A stretch of 64,000 bases of DNA from Streptomyces sp. NBC_00083 (GCF_026343295.1 NZ_JAPELY010000003.1:744001-808000), one strand, 5' to 3'; numbered from the stretch's first letter, positions 33,867-40,959 are shown. Notes: generated from the letters alone by a model not told the origin. Translations and numbers: made by a program.

Positions 33867-34990
33867 TTCTGCCCCGCTTCCGCGATCAGCCGGCCCAGTT
33901 CGGCGAGATTGCGCTCGCCGTGGTGCTGGCGGATGTAGACGGTGAGGTCCGCCGCGTGCCGGGTGTGGGAAGGGTTGTGGCACAGCGGCTCGGCGCCGGT
34001 GGCCCGGCCCACGTGGGTGAGGACGTCGGCGCAGACCGACTCGACGAACCCGCGCACCCGCAGGCTCCGTAGCCGAGCCGTTCCCTCGGTGTCGGCGGGG
34101 TCCCGGTCGATCTCCGTGGCGGCCCGGTCCAGGACCGCGCCCGCAGCGTGCAGCCGCATGTCCACCGCGCCGAGGTGGGCGTCGGTGAGCGGGTCCGCCC
34201 CGCGGCGTCCCGCCGTTTCGCCGAGTACGCGCGCCACGGCCAGGGCCCCGCCGTACCAGCAGGCAGCGACCCCGATGCCGCCGTGCTGGAAGCCGGGCCG
34301 GTTCACGTACCCCTCCACACCGCCGACCGGCACCGCCGGCACCTCGGTGAACGTCACGTCGGCACTGTCGCTCGCGGCCATGCCCAGCGCCTGCCAGCTC
34401 CCCTCGACGGGCCGGCAGCTCCCCGCGCGGGGACCGCGGGCCCCGTCCTGGCCCGCGCCCGCGTCCGCGCTCACACCCGTGCCCGTGCCCGTGGCGACGG
34501 CGAAGAGGCGCCTGCCGTCCTCGGTCCCGGCGGTCACCAGCGCGTGGGTGCAGCTGTGCGCTCCCGAGCAGTACCGCTTGAGTCCATTGACCACCCAGCC
34601 GTGCTCGCCGCGTGTCGCCGTGAGCCCCTGGCCGGGCGGCTCGGCCGCCCAGACGCCCCACCGCTCGCCGGGCCGGACGGCGGGGCCCTCCAGCTCGGCC
34701 AGGATCGCGACCGCATCCACATGGCCTTCGACCAGGCGGACCAACGAAAGGTCCCGTTCCGCCAGGCGGGTCAGGGCGGCGAAGCGCTCGGAGGTCCGGC
34801 CGCCGCCGGGCAGAGGGACGTCCAGGGCGCCCGAGTCGATCTCGGCGACGCATCGTGCGAACTCCGCGGCGGTCTCCTGGACCTCGCGCGTCCACGCGGA
34901 GCCGGCGGGGTCACCGGGGGCGCCCGGTCCGGGCCCGTGGCCCGGACTCCGCGGGCCCGGGTGCACGTCGTACGCGGTGGTTCCCTGCAT
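33863..34990 (-). CDS. Acyl-CoA dehydrogenase family flavoprotein
   Basis: A 375-residue protein with the acyl-CoA dehydrogenase fold. The middle beta-domain carries WGVWAAEPPGQGLTATRGE, GWVVNGLKRYCSGAHSCTHALV and ADVTFTEVPAVPV. The C-terminal helical domain has QHGGIGVAACWYGGALAVARVL. A Gly/Ala-rich insert (about residues 175-195) is unusual. The catalytic Glu is not obvious, so it could act as an N-oxygenase or aminoacyl dehydrogenase rather than on CoA esters. AAGGAG lies eight bases before the ATG. It is the first gene of the four-gene operon. Confidence 0.85.
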   Translation of the reverse strand: MQGTTAYDVHPGPRSPGHGPGPGAPGDPAGSAWTREVQETAAEFARCVAEIDSGALDVPLPGGGRTSERFAALTRLAERDLSLVRLVEGHVDAVAILAELEGPAVRPGERWGVWAAEPPGQGLTATRGEHGWVVNGLKRYCSGAHSCTHALVTAGTEDGRRLFAVATGTGTGVSADAGAGQDGARGPRAGSCRPVEGSWQALGMAASDSADVTFTEVPAVPVGGVEGYVNRPGFQHGGIGVAACWYGGALAVARVLGETAGRRGADPLTDAHLGAVDMRLHAAGAVLDRAATEIDRDPADTEGTARLRSLRVRGFVESVCADVLTHVGRATGAEPLCHNPSHTRHAADLTVYIRQHHGERNLAELGRLIAEAGQK

Positions 34991-35288
34991 CTGCGCTGCT
35001 CCTTACCCAGGGCGGTTACCCGGCTTCTCGGGAGCCCGCCCGCCGGGCGCCCGAGAAGGCGTATGCCTCCGATGTGCGCCGGTATGCGCGTCACCGTGGC
35101 CCCGGCGCCGGGCGTGCTCCGGCCGACCCGAGGCCCTCCTCGCGTCGGCGGCGCCGCGCCCTGACGTCCCATCCTCGCCATGAGGGGGCCCGTGCGCATC
35201 ACGGGCCGCGCACGGGGGCGGTGGTCCGGGCACGGTGGGGCGGCCGGTCGCGGCAGCCCGCACGCCCCGCACCCCCGGTCGTGACCGG
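34991..35288. other. Operon leader/intergenic region
   Basis: 298 bp between deiminase 1 and the acyl-CoA dehydrogenase, both on the minus strand. It contains the long hairpin at 35024-35058 and otherwise GC-rich sequence with no convincing frame. Confidence 0.45.
35024..35058 (-). terminator. Strong two-tier stem-loop
   Basis: CTTCTCGGG (35024-35032) pairs with CCCGAGAAG (35050-35058), and the 17-base interior can fold further (CCCG/CGGG). It sits 33 bp before the acyl-CoA dehydrogenase start and 230 bp after the deiminase 1 stop. It could terminate the deiminase message or act as a leader structure for the four-gene operon. Confidence 0.5.
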
Positions 35289-36446
35289 CTAGGCCGGTTT
35301 GCCCGGCTGATCGTGGGTCGAGCAGTGGATGCCGCCGCCGCCCGACGCGATGGTGTCGATCCGCACCATCACGACGTCACGCTTGGGGAAGTGCTCCTGA
35401 AGGATGCCCTTCGTCCGGTCGTCGGCCTGGGCGTCGCCGAAGCGGGGCATGAACACGGAGTCGTTGGCGACGTAGAAGTTCGCATAGGTGGAGACGAAGT
35501 CGTCGCCCCGGCCGGTGATCTTGTCGAGGTCGGGCTGCGGCAGGTCGATCACCTCAAGTCGCTTGCCCCGGGCGTCCGTTGCCTGCTTGAGGACGGTCCT
35601 GGCCTGGTCCGCGGACCGGGACCAGACGTCCGGCGGGCCTCCCGGGAAGGCCCGGTCGACCAGCACCACACCCGGCGCCGTGAAGCGGGCGATGCTGTCG
35701 ACGTGTGCGTCGGTGATGTCCTTGCCCCGCACTCCGGCGAGCCAGAGGACCTTCTTCACGCCGAGGCAGCTCTTGAGTTCGGCCTCGATCTGGTCGCGGG
35801 ACTTGCCCGGGTTGCGGTTCTTGTTGACCACCGAGCTCTCGGTGACCATCAAGGTGCCCTCGCCGTCGGTCTCGAAGGACCCGCCCTCGGCGACCAGCGG
35901 CGCTTTCGCGCGCGCGATGCCGTACTTCGCGAGCAGCAGACGCCCGACCTGCGCGTCGTTGGTGTGAACCTGCTTGTTGCCCCAGCCGCTGAAGTTGAAG
36001 TCGACGCCCAGGGTGTGGCCGCCCTCCTCCACGAACACCGGCACGGTGTCGCGGGCCCACAGGTCGTCGACGGCCAGCTCGATGACCTCGACCTGGGAGC
36101 CGCACGCCTTCTGCGCCGCCGCCCGCTGGTCGGGCCTCGCCATCAGCACCACCGGCTCGTACTCGGCGACCGCCCGTGCCACCCGCGCGATGTCCGCGCG
36201 TACGGAAGGGAGCTGTTCACCCCATACGGAGTCGAGCGCGGGCCACGACATGAACGTCCGGGCGTGGCTGTCCCACTCGGCGCCGAAGTGGCGCCCCGAC
36301 GTCGGCTCGCCCGCGGCGGCCGGCGACGCGGAGGACGATCCCGCGGGGGAGCCGCCGGGGCTGCAGGCCGCGGAGGTGAGGGCGAGCGCGCCGATGCCGG
36401 CGAACGAGCGCAGCGCGGTGCGCCGGGACATGGGGGGAGGTGTCAC
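35289..36446 (-). CDS. Agmatine deiminase family enzyme 1, Tat lipoprotein
   Basis: A 385-residue exported deiminase of the agmatine/peptidylarginine deiminase (PAD_porph) family, which hydrolyses a guanidino group to a ureido group plus ammonia. The N-terminus has a twin-arginine signal (SRRTALRSF) and a lipobox ending in LTSAAC, so the enzyme should sit outside, tethered to the membrane. A Ser/Ala-rich linker follows. The active site is complete: DDLWARDTVPV, ITDAHVDS and the nucleophile Cys in GGGGIHCSTHD. GTG 36446 is chosen because CAGGAG lies upstream; ATG 36431 is the other option. A TetR-type operator lies 258 bp upstream. It is the paralogue of the genes at 40960 and 47436. Confidence 0.88.
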   Translation of the reverse strand: MTPPPMSRRTALRSFAGIGALALTSAACSPGGSPAGSSSASPAAAGEPTSGRHFGAEWDSHARTFMSWPALDSVWGEQLPSVRADIARVARAVAEYEPVVLMARPDQRAAAQKACGSQVEVIELAVDDLWARDTVPVFVEEGGHTLGVDFNFSGWGNKQVHTNDAQVGRLLLAKYGIARAKAPLVAEGGSFETDGEGTLMVTESSVVNKNRNPGKSRDQIEAELKSCLGVKKVLWLAGVRGKDITDAHVDSIARFTAPGVVLVDRAFPGGPPDVWSRSADQARTVLKQATDARGKRLEVIDLPQPDLDKITGRGDDFVSTYANFYVANDSVFMPRFGDAQADDRTKGILQEHFPKRDVVMVRIDTIASGGGGIHCSTHDQPGKPA

Positions 36447-36701
36447 GGAGGAACTCCTGCGTGGTGCTGGGTGGGTCGCCATTCGGGGCGTGGGGAAGCG
36501 GGCGCGTACGAAGGACGGACGGCCGTGCAGAACCCGGAACGAGGTCCCTTGGGAGGAAAGTAACCGAGGGTGTTTTTCTTTTGCCGCACCTGGGGCGTAC
36601 GTGCGTGTTGGGGCCGGCGCACGGCGGACCCGGGCTGGGGCGGGGGCTGCTGCATCGCGGGCTGGGTGATCGAGCGGACGCCTGCGTGACCTCCACTCTG
36701 G

Positions 36702-36723
36702 CACTGACTGAAAATTCAGTCAA
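36702..36723 (-). promoter_or_regulatory. Operator/promoter site 1 of the deiminase-urease regulon
   Basis: The 18-bp perfect palindrome TGACTGAAAATTCAGTCA (36705-36722) is extended on the minus strand to TTGACT ... CAGTG. The same 22 bases recur at 38086-38107. TTGACT can act as the -35 box, with CAGAGT 17 bp further on toward deiminase 1 as a -10. A repressor bound here would block polymerase. Confidence 0.8.
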
Positions 36724-36744
36724 ATGGGAGGGAGTGGTGATCGG

Positions 36745-36771
36745 CCCGGGGGGGGATCGCCGGCCCCCGGG
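36745..36771 (-). terminator. Terminator of TetR gene 1
   Basis: CCCGGGGG (36745-36752) pairs with CCCCCGGG (36764-36771), 30 bp after the stop codon of the TetR gene on the minus strand. Confidence 0.5.
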
Positions 36772-36800
36772 TCACGGTGGGCCCGGCTCCGCTTCCTCGG

Positions 36801-37379
36801 TCACGGGGTGGCGAGGAGCTCGCGCTCCAGGGCCTCCGCCACGTGCGTCCTTGCCTCCTGCGTGGTGACGAGCCGGGCGAGCCAACGGCCGCTCAGCCCT
36901 TCGATGAGGGCGGTCAGGCGGATCGCCGCGGCCCGCGAGTCGACGCTCGCCGCGATGGTGCCGTCGTCCTGGCCGTCGGCGATCAGCTCGGCGACATCGA
37001 CGAGCCAGCGCTCGGTCAACGCGGTGAGCATGGGCCTGAGCCCTTCGTCGAAGGTGGCCGCCGCGCGCACCTCGGCCCACACGGCGGAGTTCTCCCGCAC
37101 CGCCGCGTCGTCCTGGAACTCCGCGGTCAGGAGGCGGAGCAGCAGTTCACGGGCGGGGGAGTCGTCGTCCTCCGCGATGCCCGCGTAGTCCTCGGCGCGC
37201 TCGTTGACGTATTCGAGCGCGCTGGTGACCAGGCCCGCACGATCGCGGAAGTGGTAGTAGATCAGCGTCTTGGAGACGCCCGCCTCGGCGGCGACGTCCT
37301 CCACCCGCAGCCCTCGGACGCCCCGCAGGGCTATCACTCGGCAGGTCGCTTCCAGCAGCTTGGCGCGTCGAGTACTCAC
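36801..37379 (-). CDS. TetR family regulator 1 of the deiminase-urease cluster
   Basis: A 192-residue TetR repressor. The HTH is VRGLRVEDVAAEAGVSKTLI followed by YYHFRDRAG; the C-terminal domain carries RENSAVWAEVRAAATFDEGL and EGLSGRWLARL. It is a clear paralogue of the next gene (GVRGLRVE, YYHF, RENS.AW, EGLS.RWL all shared). GTG 37379 is chosen because TACTGT lies six bases upstream (leaderless). A half-site TTGACTGG overlaps that -10, suggesting self-repression. It is likely to bind the TGACTGAAAATTCAGTCA sites. The ligand is probably agmatine, a ureido compound or a related amine. Confidence 0.9.
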   Translation of the reverse strand: MSTRRAKLLEATCRVIALRGVRGLRVEDVAAEAGVSKTLIYYHFRDRAGLVTSALEYVNERAEDYAGIAEDDDSPARELLLRLLTAEFQDDAAVRENSAVWAEVRAAATFDEGLRPMLTALTERWLVDVAELIADGQDDGTIAASVDSRAAAIRLTALIEGLSGRWLARLVTTQEARTHVAEALERELLATP

Positions 37380-37382
37380 GTT

Positions 37383-37400
37383 CGTACAGTAACCAGTCAA
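37383..37400. promoter_or_regulatory. Weak fourth operator-like site at the TetR 1 promoter
   Basis: On the minus strand, TTGACTGGTTACTGTAC keeps one good half of the palindrome found at 36.7, 38.1 and 40.9 kb but has a degenerate second half. It overlaps the TACTGT -10 of the TetR 1 gene. Confidence 0.35.
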
Positions 37401-37439
37401 CAGCGGTGCGCTCGCCGGTGTGCGCGCGACGGGCCGCGG

Positions 37440-38021
37440 TCAGGTGCGGTTCAGCCGCTCCAGCTCGGCGGCGACCGCTTCGAGCAGCAGGGTCCGGGCG
37501 TGTGCCAGGGGAAGGATGCCGCTGAGCCAGCGCATGCTGAGGCCCTCCAGGAGGGCGGTGAGCCGCTCGGCGGCCGCGGCGAGACCCGCGGCGGGGGACA
37601 TGGGGCTGACCCGGCCGAGCAGTTCGGCGATCTCCTGCACCCAGATCAACGTGGCCTTGGCGAGGTCCTCGCGCAGTTCGGGATCGAAGACGGCGTTCGC
37701 CCGCAGCTCGCCCCAGGCCGTGCTGTTCTCCCGGACCACGGGATCGTCCTGCAGTTCCAGGAGGAGGGTCTGCTCCAGCTCCCGGCGCGGATCGAGGGGT
37801 TCGGCCTGCGCCTCGCGCTCGTTGGTGTAGCGCTCGGCGCGGTCACTGATGAACTCCAGGGTGCGGCGCAGGATGCCGGCCCGGTCCTTGAAGTGGTAGT
37901 AGATCAGCGCGGTGGACACCCCGGCCTCGGCGGCCAGCTCCTCCACCCGCAGTCCCCGCACCCCGCGCCGGGCGATGACCCGCGCGGCGGCTTCCATGAT
38001 CGCTGTTCTACGGTCACCCAC
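37440..38021 (-). CDS. TetR family regulator 2 of the deiminase-urease cluster
   Basis: A 193-residue TetR repressor paralogous to the preceding gene. The recognition region is VRGLRVEELAAEAGVSTALI then YYHFKDRAG, nearly the same as in regulator 1, so both probably read the same operator. The effector domain is more divergent (LLGRVSPMSPAAGLAAAAERL). GTG 38021 has TAGGGT eight bases upstream and may be leaderless. A perfect operator palindrome lies 66 bp upstream, between this gene and the urease genes, so one site could serve both directions. Two closely related repressors may form heterodimers or sense different ligands. Confidence 0.9.
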   Translation of the reverse strand: MGDRRTAIMEAAARVIARRGVRGLRVEELAAEAGVSTALIYYHFKDRAGILRRTLEFISDRAERYTNEREAQAEPLDPRRELEQTLLLELQDDPVVRENSTAWGELRANAVFDPELREDLAKATLIWVQEIAELLGRVSPMSPAAGLAAAAERLTALLEGLSMRWLSGILPLAHARTLLLEAVAAELERLNRT

Positions 38022-38085
38022 GGTTCCCCACCCTAACTGTCGCGCGGCGCGGTGTTTCCGTCCGGGTTTCCTGGCGTCCGATCTC

Positions 38086-38107
38086 TTGACTGAATTTTCA
38101 GTCAGTG
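38086..38107 (+). promoter_or_regulatory. Operator/promoter site 2 of the deiminase-urease regulon
   Basis: The perfect palindrome core (38087-38104) is identical in its extended 22 bases to site 1. It lies between TetR 2 (leftward) and the leader peptide/ureAB (rightward). TTGACT at 38086 is a plausible -35 for the urease operon. Confidence 0.8.
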
Positions 38108-38109
38108 AG

Positions 38110-38139
38110 ATGTTCAGGCCACGACATGTTCAGGCCACG
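38110..38139. repeat. 14-bp direct repeat downstream of operator 2
   Basis: ATGTTCAGGCCACG occurs at 38110-38123 and 38126-38139, a 16-bp period, at or just after the expected start of the urease transcript. It may be a second regulator site or a simple duplication. Confidence 0.45.
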
Positions 38140-38169
38140 CGCCGCCACCCGCGAAGGAGTCGGCCCGCC

Positions 38170-38256
38170 GTGAAAGAGGTCTCCCTCATGCCCATCGCCA
38201 CCCCCTCCCCGGAACTCGGTCCGGCCGCCCCCGGGGAGCCGCGCCCATGCAGCTGA
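38170..38256 (+). CDS. Possible 28-residue leader peptide overlapping ureAB start
   Basis: A short frame, GTG start, encodes VKEVSLMPIATP and a Pro-rich end, and stops three codons inside ureAB. GAAGGAG lies ten bases before the GTG, a better ribosome site than that of ureAB itself. The overlap would couple ureAB translation to that of the peptide. It could instead be chance; codon bias cannot be judged on 28 codons. Confidence 0.35.
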   Translation: MKEVSLMPIATPSPELGPAAPGEPRPCS

Positions 38257-39101
38257 CCCCCACGGAACGCGACCGGCTCCTGCTGTTCGGCGCCGCCGAA
38301 CTGGCCCGAGCGCGCCGGGCCCGGGGGCGGCGTCTGAACGTGCCGGAGGCGACCGCCCTCATCGCCGACACGGTGTGCGAGGCGGCCCGCGACGGTGCCC
38401 GTCTCGCCGAGGCCGTGGCGGCGGCCCGCAAGGTCCTCGGGCCCGAGGACGTCCTGCCCGGCGTGCCCGATGTCGTTACGGAGATCCATGTGGAGGCGGT
38501 GTTCGACGACGGCAGCAGACTGGCCGTGGTCGGCGACCCCTTCGGCGGCGGAGGCCTCGGCGCGCTCGCCCCCGGGGCGGTCCTGCCCGGTGCCGGGGAG
38601 GTGCCCGGTCCGGAGCCGGTGTGCGTGCTGGCGGTCCGCAACACCGCGCCGGTCCCGATCTCCGTCACCTCGCACTTCCACTTCTTCGAAAGCAATCCTC
38701 GCCTCGCGTTCGACCGGGCCGCCGCCTACGGGATGCGGCTCGCCGAGCCGGCCGGATCGTCCACGCGGTTCGCACCGGGCCACTCCTGCGCGGTCGCGCT
38801 CGTGCCCATCGGCGGTGACCGCGTGGTGATCGGTTTCGCCGGTCTGGTCGACGGGCCGCTGGATGCGCCCGGCGCGAAGGAGGAGGCGCTGCGCAGAGCT
38901 GCGGCCTGCGGCTACCTCGGTGTGAGTGGCGCAACCGGCGGGGCCAGTACCACCGGCGGGACCAGTACCACGGGCGGGACCGGTGGCACCGGCGCGTCCG
39001 ATACCACCGAGGCGGCCGGCGGGGCCGCCGCGACCGGGGCGGCGGGCACGGCAAACAGGTCCGTCGCCCAGGACGGCCACGACCAGGAGGCGGCACAGTG
39101 A
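38247..39101 (+). CDS. ureAB: Urease gamma-beta fusion subunit (UreAB) with Gly/Thr-rich tail
   Basis: A 284-residue protein joining the two small urease subunits. Residues 1-100 are UreA-like (LTPTERDRLLLFGAAELARAR, NVPEATALIADTVCEAARDG). Residues ~105-225 are UreB-like (VRNTAPVPISVTSHFHFFESNPRLAFDR, RFAPGHSCAVALVPIGG). Fused UreAB occurs in some actinobacteria and in Helicobacter. The last ~60 residues are a Gly/Ala/Thr-rich tail, encoded in part by three 18-bp repeats, not found in ordinary ureases. The stop overlaps the ureC start (GTGA), so the subunits are coupled. No ureDEFG accessory genes are near, so nickel loading would depend on another locus. Confidence 0.88.
   Translation: MQLTPTERDRLLLFGAAELARARRARGRRLNVPEATALIADTVCEAARDGARLAEAVAAARKVLGPEDVLPGVPDVVTEIHVEAVFDDGSRLAVVGDPFGGGGLGALAPGAVLPGAGEVPGPEPVCVLAVRNTAPVPISVTSHFHFFESNPRLAFDRAAAYGMRLAEPAGSSTRFAPGHSCAVALVPIGGDRVVIGFAGLVDGPLDAPGAKEEALRRAAACGYLGVSGATGGASTTGGTSTTGGTGGTGASDTTEAAGGAAATGAAGTANRSVAQDGHDQEAAQ
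38934..38987 (+). repeat. Three in-frame 18-bp tandem repeats in ureAB
   Basis: Units at 38934-38951, 38952-38969 and 38970-38987, based on ACCGGCGGGACCAGTACC, encode T-G-G-(A/T)-S-T style hexapeptides in the tail of UreAB. This looks like slippage expansion of a disordered tail. Confidence 0.7.
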
Positions 39102-40807
39102 ACAGCTCTGTCGACGCGTCGGCCTACGCGGCTGTGCACGGGCCGCGAGCCGGGGACCGGGTGCGGCTCGGGGACACCGGGCTCGTGATCCGGGTCGAGT
39201 CCGACTCGCAGGCGCCGGGTGATGAGTTCCTGGCGGGGTTCGGCAAGACGGCCCGCGACGGGCTGCATCTGAAGGCCGCCGCGGTGCGCGAGACGTGCGA
39301 CGTCGTCATCAGCAACGTCCTGGTGATCGACGCCGCGGCGGGGATCCGTAAGACGTCCATCGGCATCCGCGAGGGACGGATCTGCTCGGTCGGCCGGGCC
39401 GGCAACCCCGACACCCTGGCCGGTGTCGACGTGGTGGTCGGCACCGGCACGACGATCGTCTCCGGTGAGGGCCTCATCGCCACGGCCGGAGCTGTCGACA
39501 CCCATGTGCACCTGCTGTCACCCCGGATCATGGAGGCGTCGCTGTCCTCAGGGGTGACCACGGTCATCGGCCAGGAGTTCGGCCCGGTCTGGGGCGTCGG
39601 CGTCAACTCCCCGTGGGCGCTGCGCCACGCGTTCAACGCCTTCGACGCGTGGCCGGTCAACATCGGCTTCCTGGGCCGGGGTTCGTCGTCGGGCGGGGCT
39701 CCGCTGGTGGAGGCGCTGGCGGAGGGCGGGGCGTGCGGGTTCAAGGTCCACGAGGACATGGGCGCGCATACGCGTGCGCTGGACACGGCGTTGCGGGTGG
39801 CGGAGGAGTACGACGTCCAAGTCGCCCTGCACAGCGACGGGTTGAACGAGTGCCTGACCGTCGAGGACACCCTGAAGGTCCTGGAAGGCCGCACGATCCA
39901 CGCCTTCCACATCGAGGGCTGCGGCGGCGGTCACGTCCCGAACGTCCTGAAGATGGCGGGCGTGCCCAACGTCATCGGCTCGTCGACCAATCCGACGCTG
40001 CCGTTCGGGCGGGACGCGGTCGCCGAGCACTACGGCATGATCGTCTCGGTCCATGACCTGAAGACGGATCTGCCGGGTGACGCGGCGATGGCCCGTGACC
40101 GGATCCGGGCGGGGACGATGGGTGCCGAGGACGTGCTGCACGACCTGGGCGCGATCGGTATCACCTCCTCCGACGCGCAGGGCATGGGCCGCGCGGGCGA
40201 GACCGTGCGCCGTACGTTCGCGATGGCGGGGAAGATGAAGGCCGAGCTGGGCCCCCTGGAGGGCGACGGGCCCGACGACGACAACGCGCGCGTCCTGCGC
40301 TACATCGCCAAGCTGACCATCAACCCCGCCATCGCCCACGGCCTCTCCCACGAGATCGGCTCCATCGAGCCCGGCAAGATGGCCGACATCGTGCTGTGGC
40401 GCCCGGCCTACTTCGGTGCCAAGCCGCAGATGGTCCTCAAATCCGGATTCCCCGCCTGGGGCGTCACCGGCGACCCCAACGCCGCGACCGATCGCTGTGA
40501 ACCCCTGGTGCTCGGGCCGCTGTTCGGTGGCCATGGCGCCACGGCCGCCGACCTGTCCGTGGCGTTCGTCAGCCGGGCCGCGGCCGAGTCCGGCTCCTTC
40601 GGGCGACCGTACGACGCGCTCGCGACACGGCGCCGACGGGTAGCGGTCCGCGGCACCCGCGGCATCGGCCCCGCCGATCTGGTGAACAACGTCCGCCTCG
40701 GTGAGGTGCAGGTAGGCGCGGACACCGGTCTCGTGACCCTGGACGGAGTTCCGATCAGGTCGGAGCCCGCCCAGGAGGTGGCGCTGAGCCGCCTGTACTT
40801 CCTGTAA
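39098..40807 (+). CDS. ureC: Urease alpha subunit-like amidohydrolase with altered flap
   Basis: A 569-residue urease alpha homologue, the usual length. The nickel ligands are kept: THVH (about residues 135-137), the carbamylated Lys in GFKVHED (about 215), ALHSDGLNE, FHIEGCGGGH and the Asp in SSDAQGMGR (about 358). The flap, normally V-C-H-H-L, reads V-H-D-L here: the catalytic His is kept but the conserved flap Cys is Val and the next His is Asp. The entry region is also changed (HVHLLSPRIMEASL, GVGVNSPWALRHAF). It may hydrolyse urea inefficiently or act on a ureido compound made by the neighbouring deiminases. It is coupled to ureAB. A 16-bp tandem repeat follows the stop. Confidence 0.9.
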   Translation: MNSSVDASAYAAVHGPRAGDRVRLGDTGLVIRVESDSQAPGDEFLAGFGKTARDGLHLKAAAVRETCDVVISNVLVIDAAAGIRKTSIGIREGRICSVGRAGNPDTLAGVDVVVGTGTTIVSGEGLIATAGAVDTHVHLLSPRIMEASLSSGVTTVIGQEFGPVWGVGVNSPWALRHAFNAFDAWPVNIGFLGRGSSSGGAPLVEALAEGGACGFKVHEDMGAHTRALDTALRVAEEYDVQVALHSDGLNECLTVEDTLKVLEGRTIHAFHIEGCGGGHVPNVLKMAGVPNVIGSSTNPTLPFGRDAVAEHYGMIVSVHDLKTDLPGDAAMARDRIRAGTMGAEDVLHDLGAIGITSSDAQGMGRAGETVRRTFAMAGKMKAELGPLEGDGPDDDNARVLRYIAKLTINPAIAHGLSHEIGSIEPGKMADIVLWRPAYFGAKPQMVLKSGFPAWGVTGDPNAATDRCEPLVLGPLFGGHGATAADLSVAFVSRAAAESGSFGRPYDALATRRRRVAVRGTRGIGPADLVNNVRLGEVQVGADTGLVTLDGVPIRSEPAQEVALSRLYFL

Positions 40808-40839
40808 CCCGACGACCGGACGGCCCGACGACCGGACGG
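40808..40839. repeat. 16-bp tandem duplication directly after ureC
   Basis: CCCGACGACCGGACGG is present twice, head to tail, beginning at the base after the TAA stop. It is a recent-looking exact duplication with no evident function. Confidence 0.7.
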
Positions 40840-40863
40840 CCCGAGATCCTTCGGCCGATTATC

Positions 40864-40892
40864 TTGACTGAATTTTCAGTTCAGTGGAGTAT
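40864..40892 (+). promoter_or_regulatory. Operator/promoter site 3 of the deiminase-urease regulon
   Basis: TTGACTGAATTTTCAG matches sites 1 and 2, but one extra T splits the right end (CAGTTCA instead of CAGTCA). TTGACT at 40864 as -35 and GAGTAT at 40887 as -10 are 17 bp apart. It drives deiminase 2 and probably the ABC importer. Confidence 0.72.
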
Positions 40893-40894
40893 TC

Positions 40895-40919
40895 CGGGCA
40901 CGCCAGCAGCTCGTGCCCG
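40895..40919 (+). promoter_or_regulatory. Hairpin with T-run in the deiminase 2 leader
   Basis: CGGGCACG (40895-40902) pairs with CGTGCCCG (40912-40919), followed by CTTTTC. It lies at the very 5' end of the predicted transcript, before ATG 40960. It could be an attenuator or a 5'-stabilising stem. Confidence 0.45.
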
Positions 40920-40959
40920 CTTTTCACGTCTTTGCGAAGACCTGACGAAGAGAGTTGTG

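Larger units (their letters stand above)
36447..36800. other. Long leader and promoter region of deiminase 1
   Basis: 354 bp holding, from right to left, the terminator of the TetR gene (36745-36771), the palindromic operator with promoter (36702-36723) and a ~250-nt leader that contains a short A-rich patch at about 36570-36585. The length of the leader leaves room for post-transcriptional control; no reading frame is convincing. Confidence 0.5.

Noticed and set aside
31745..34990. True nodulation genes
   Set aside because: There is no NodA or NodC homologue with membrane segments and the deacetylase is PIG-L, not NodB; the similarity is in reaction logic only.
38934..38987. Repeats considered as a CRISPR-like array
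   Set aside because: Units are 18 bp, contiguous, without spacers and in frame with ureAB; an ordinary tandem repeat.
40808..40839. Tandem 16-bp repeat as a terminator
   Set aside because: It is a direct, not inverted, repeat and forms no convincing stem.
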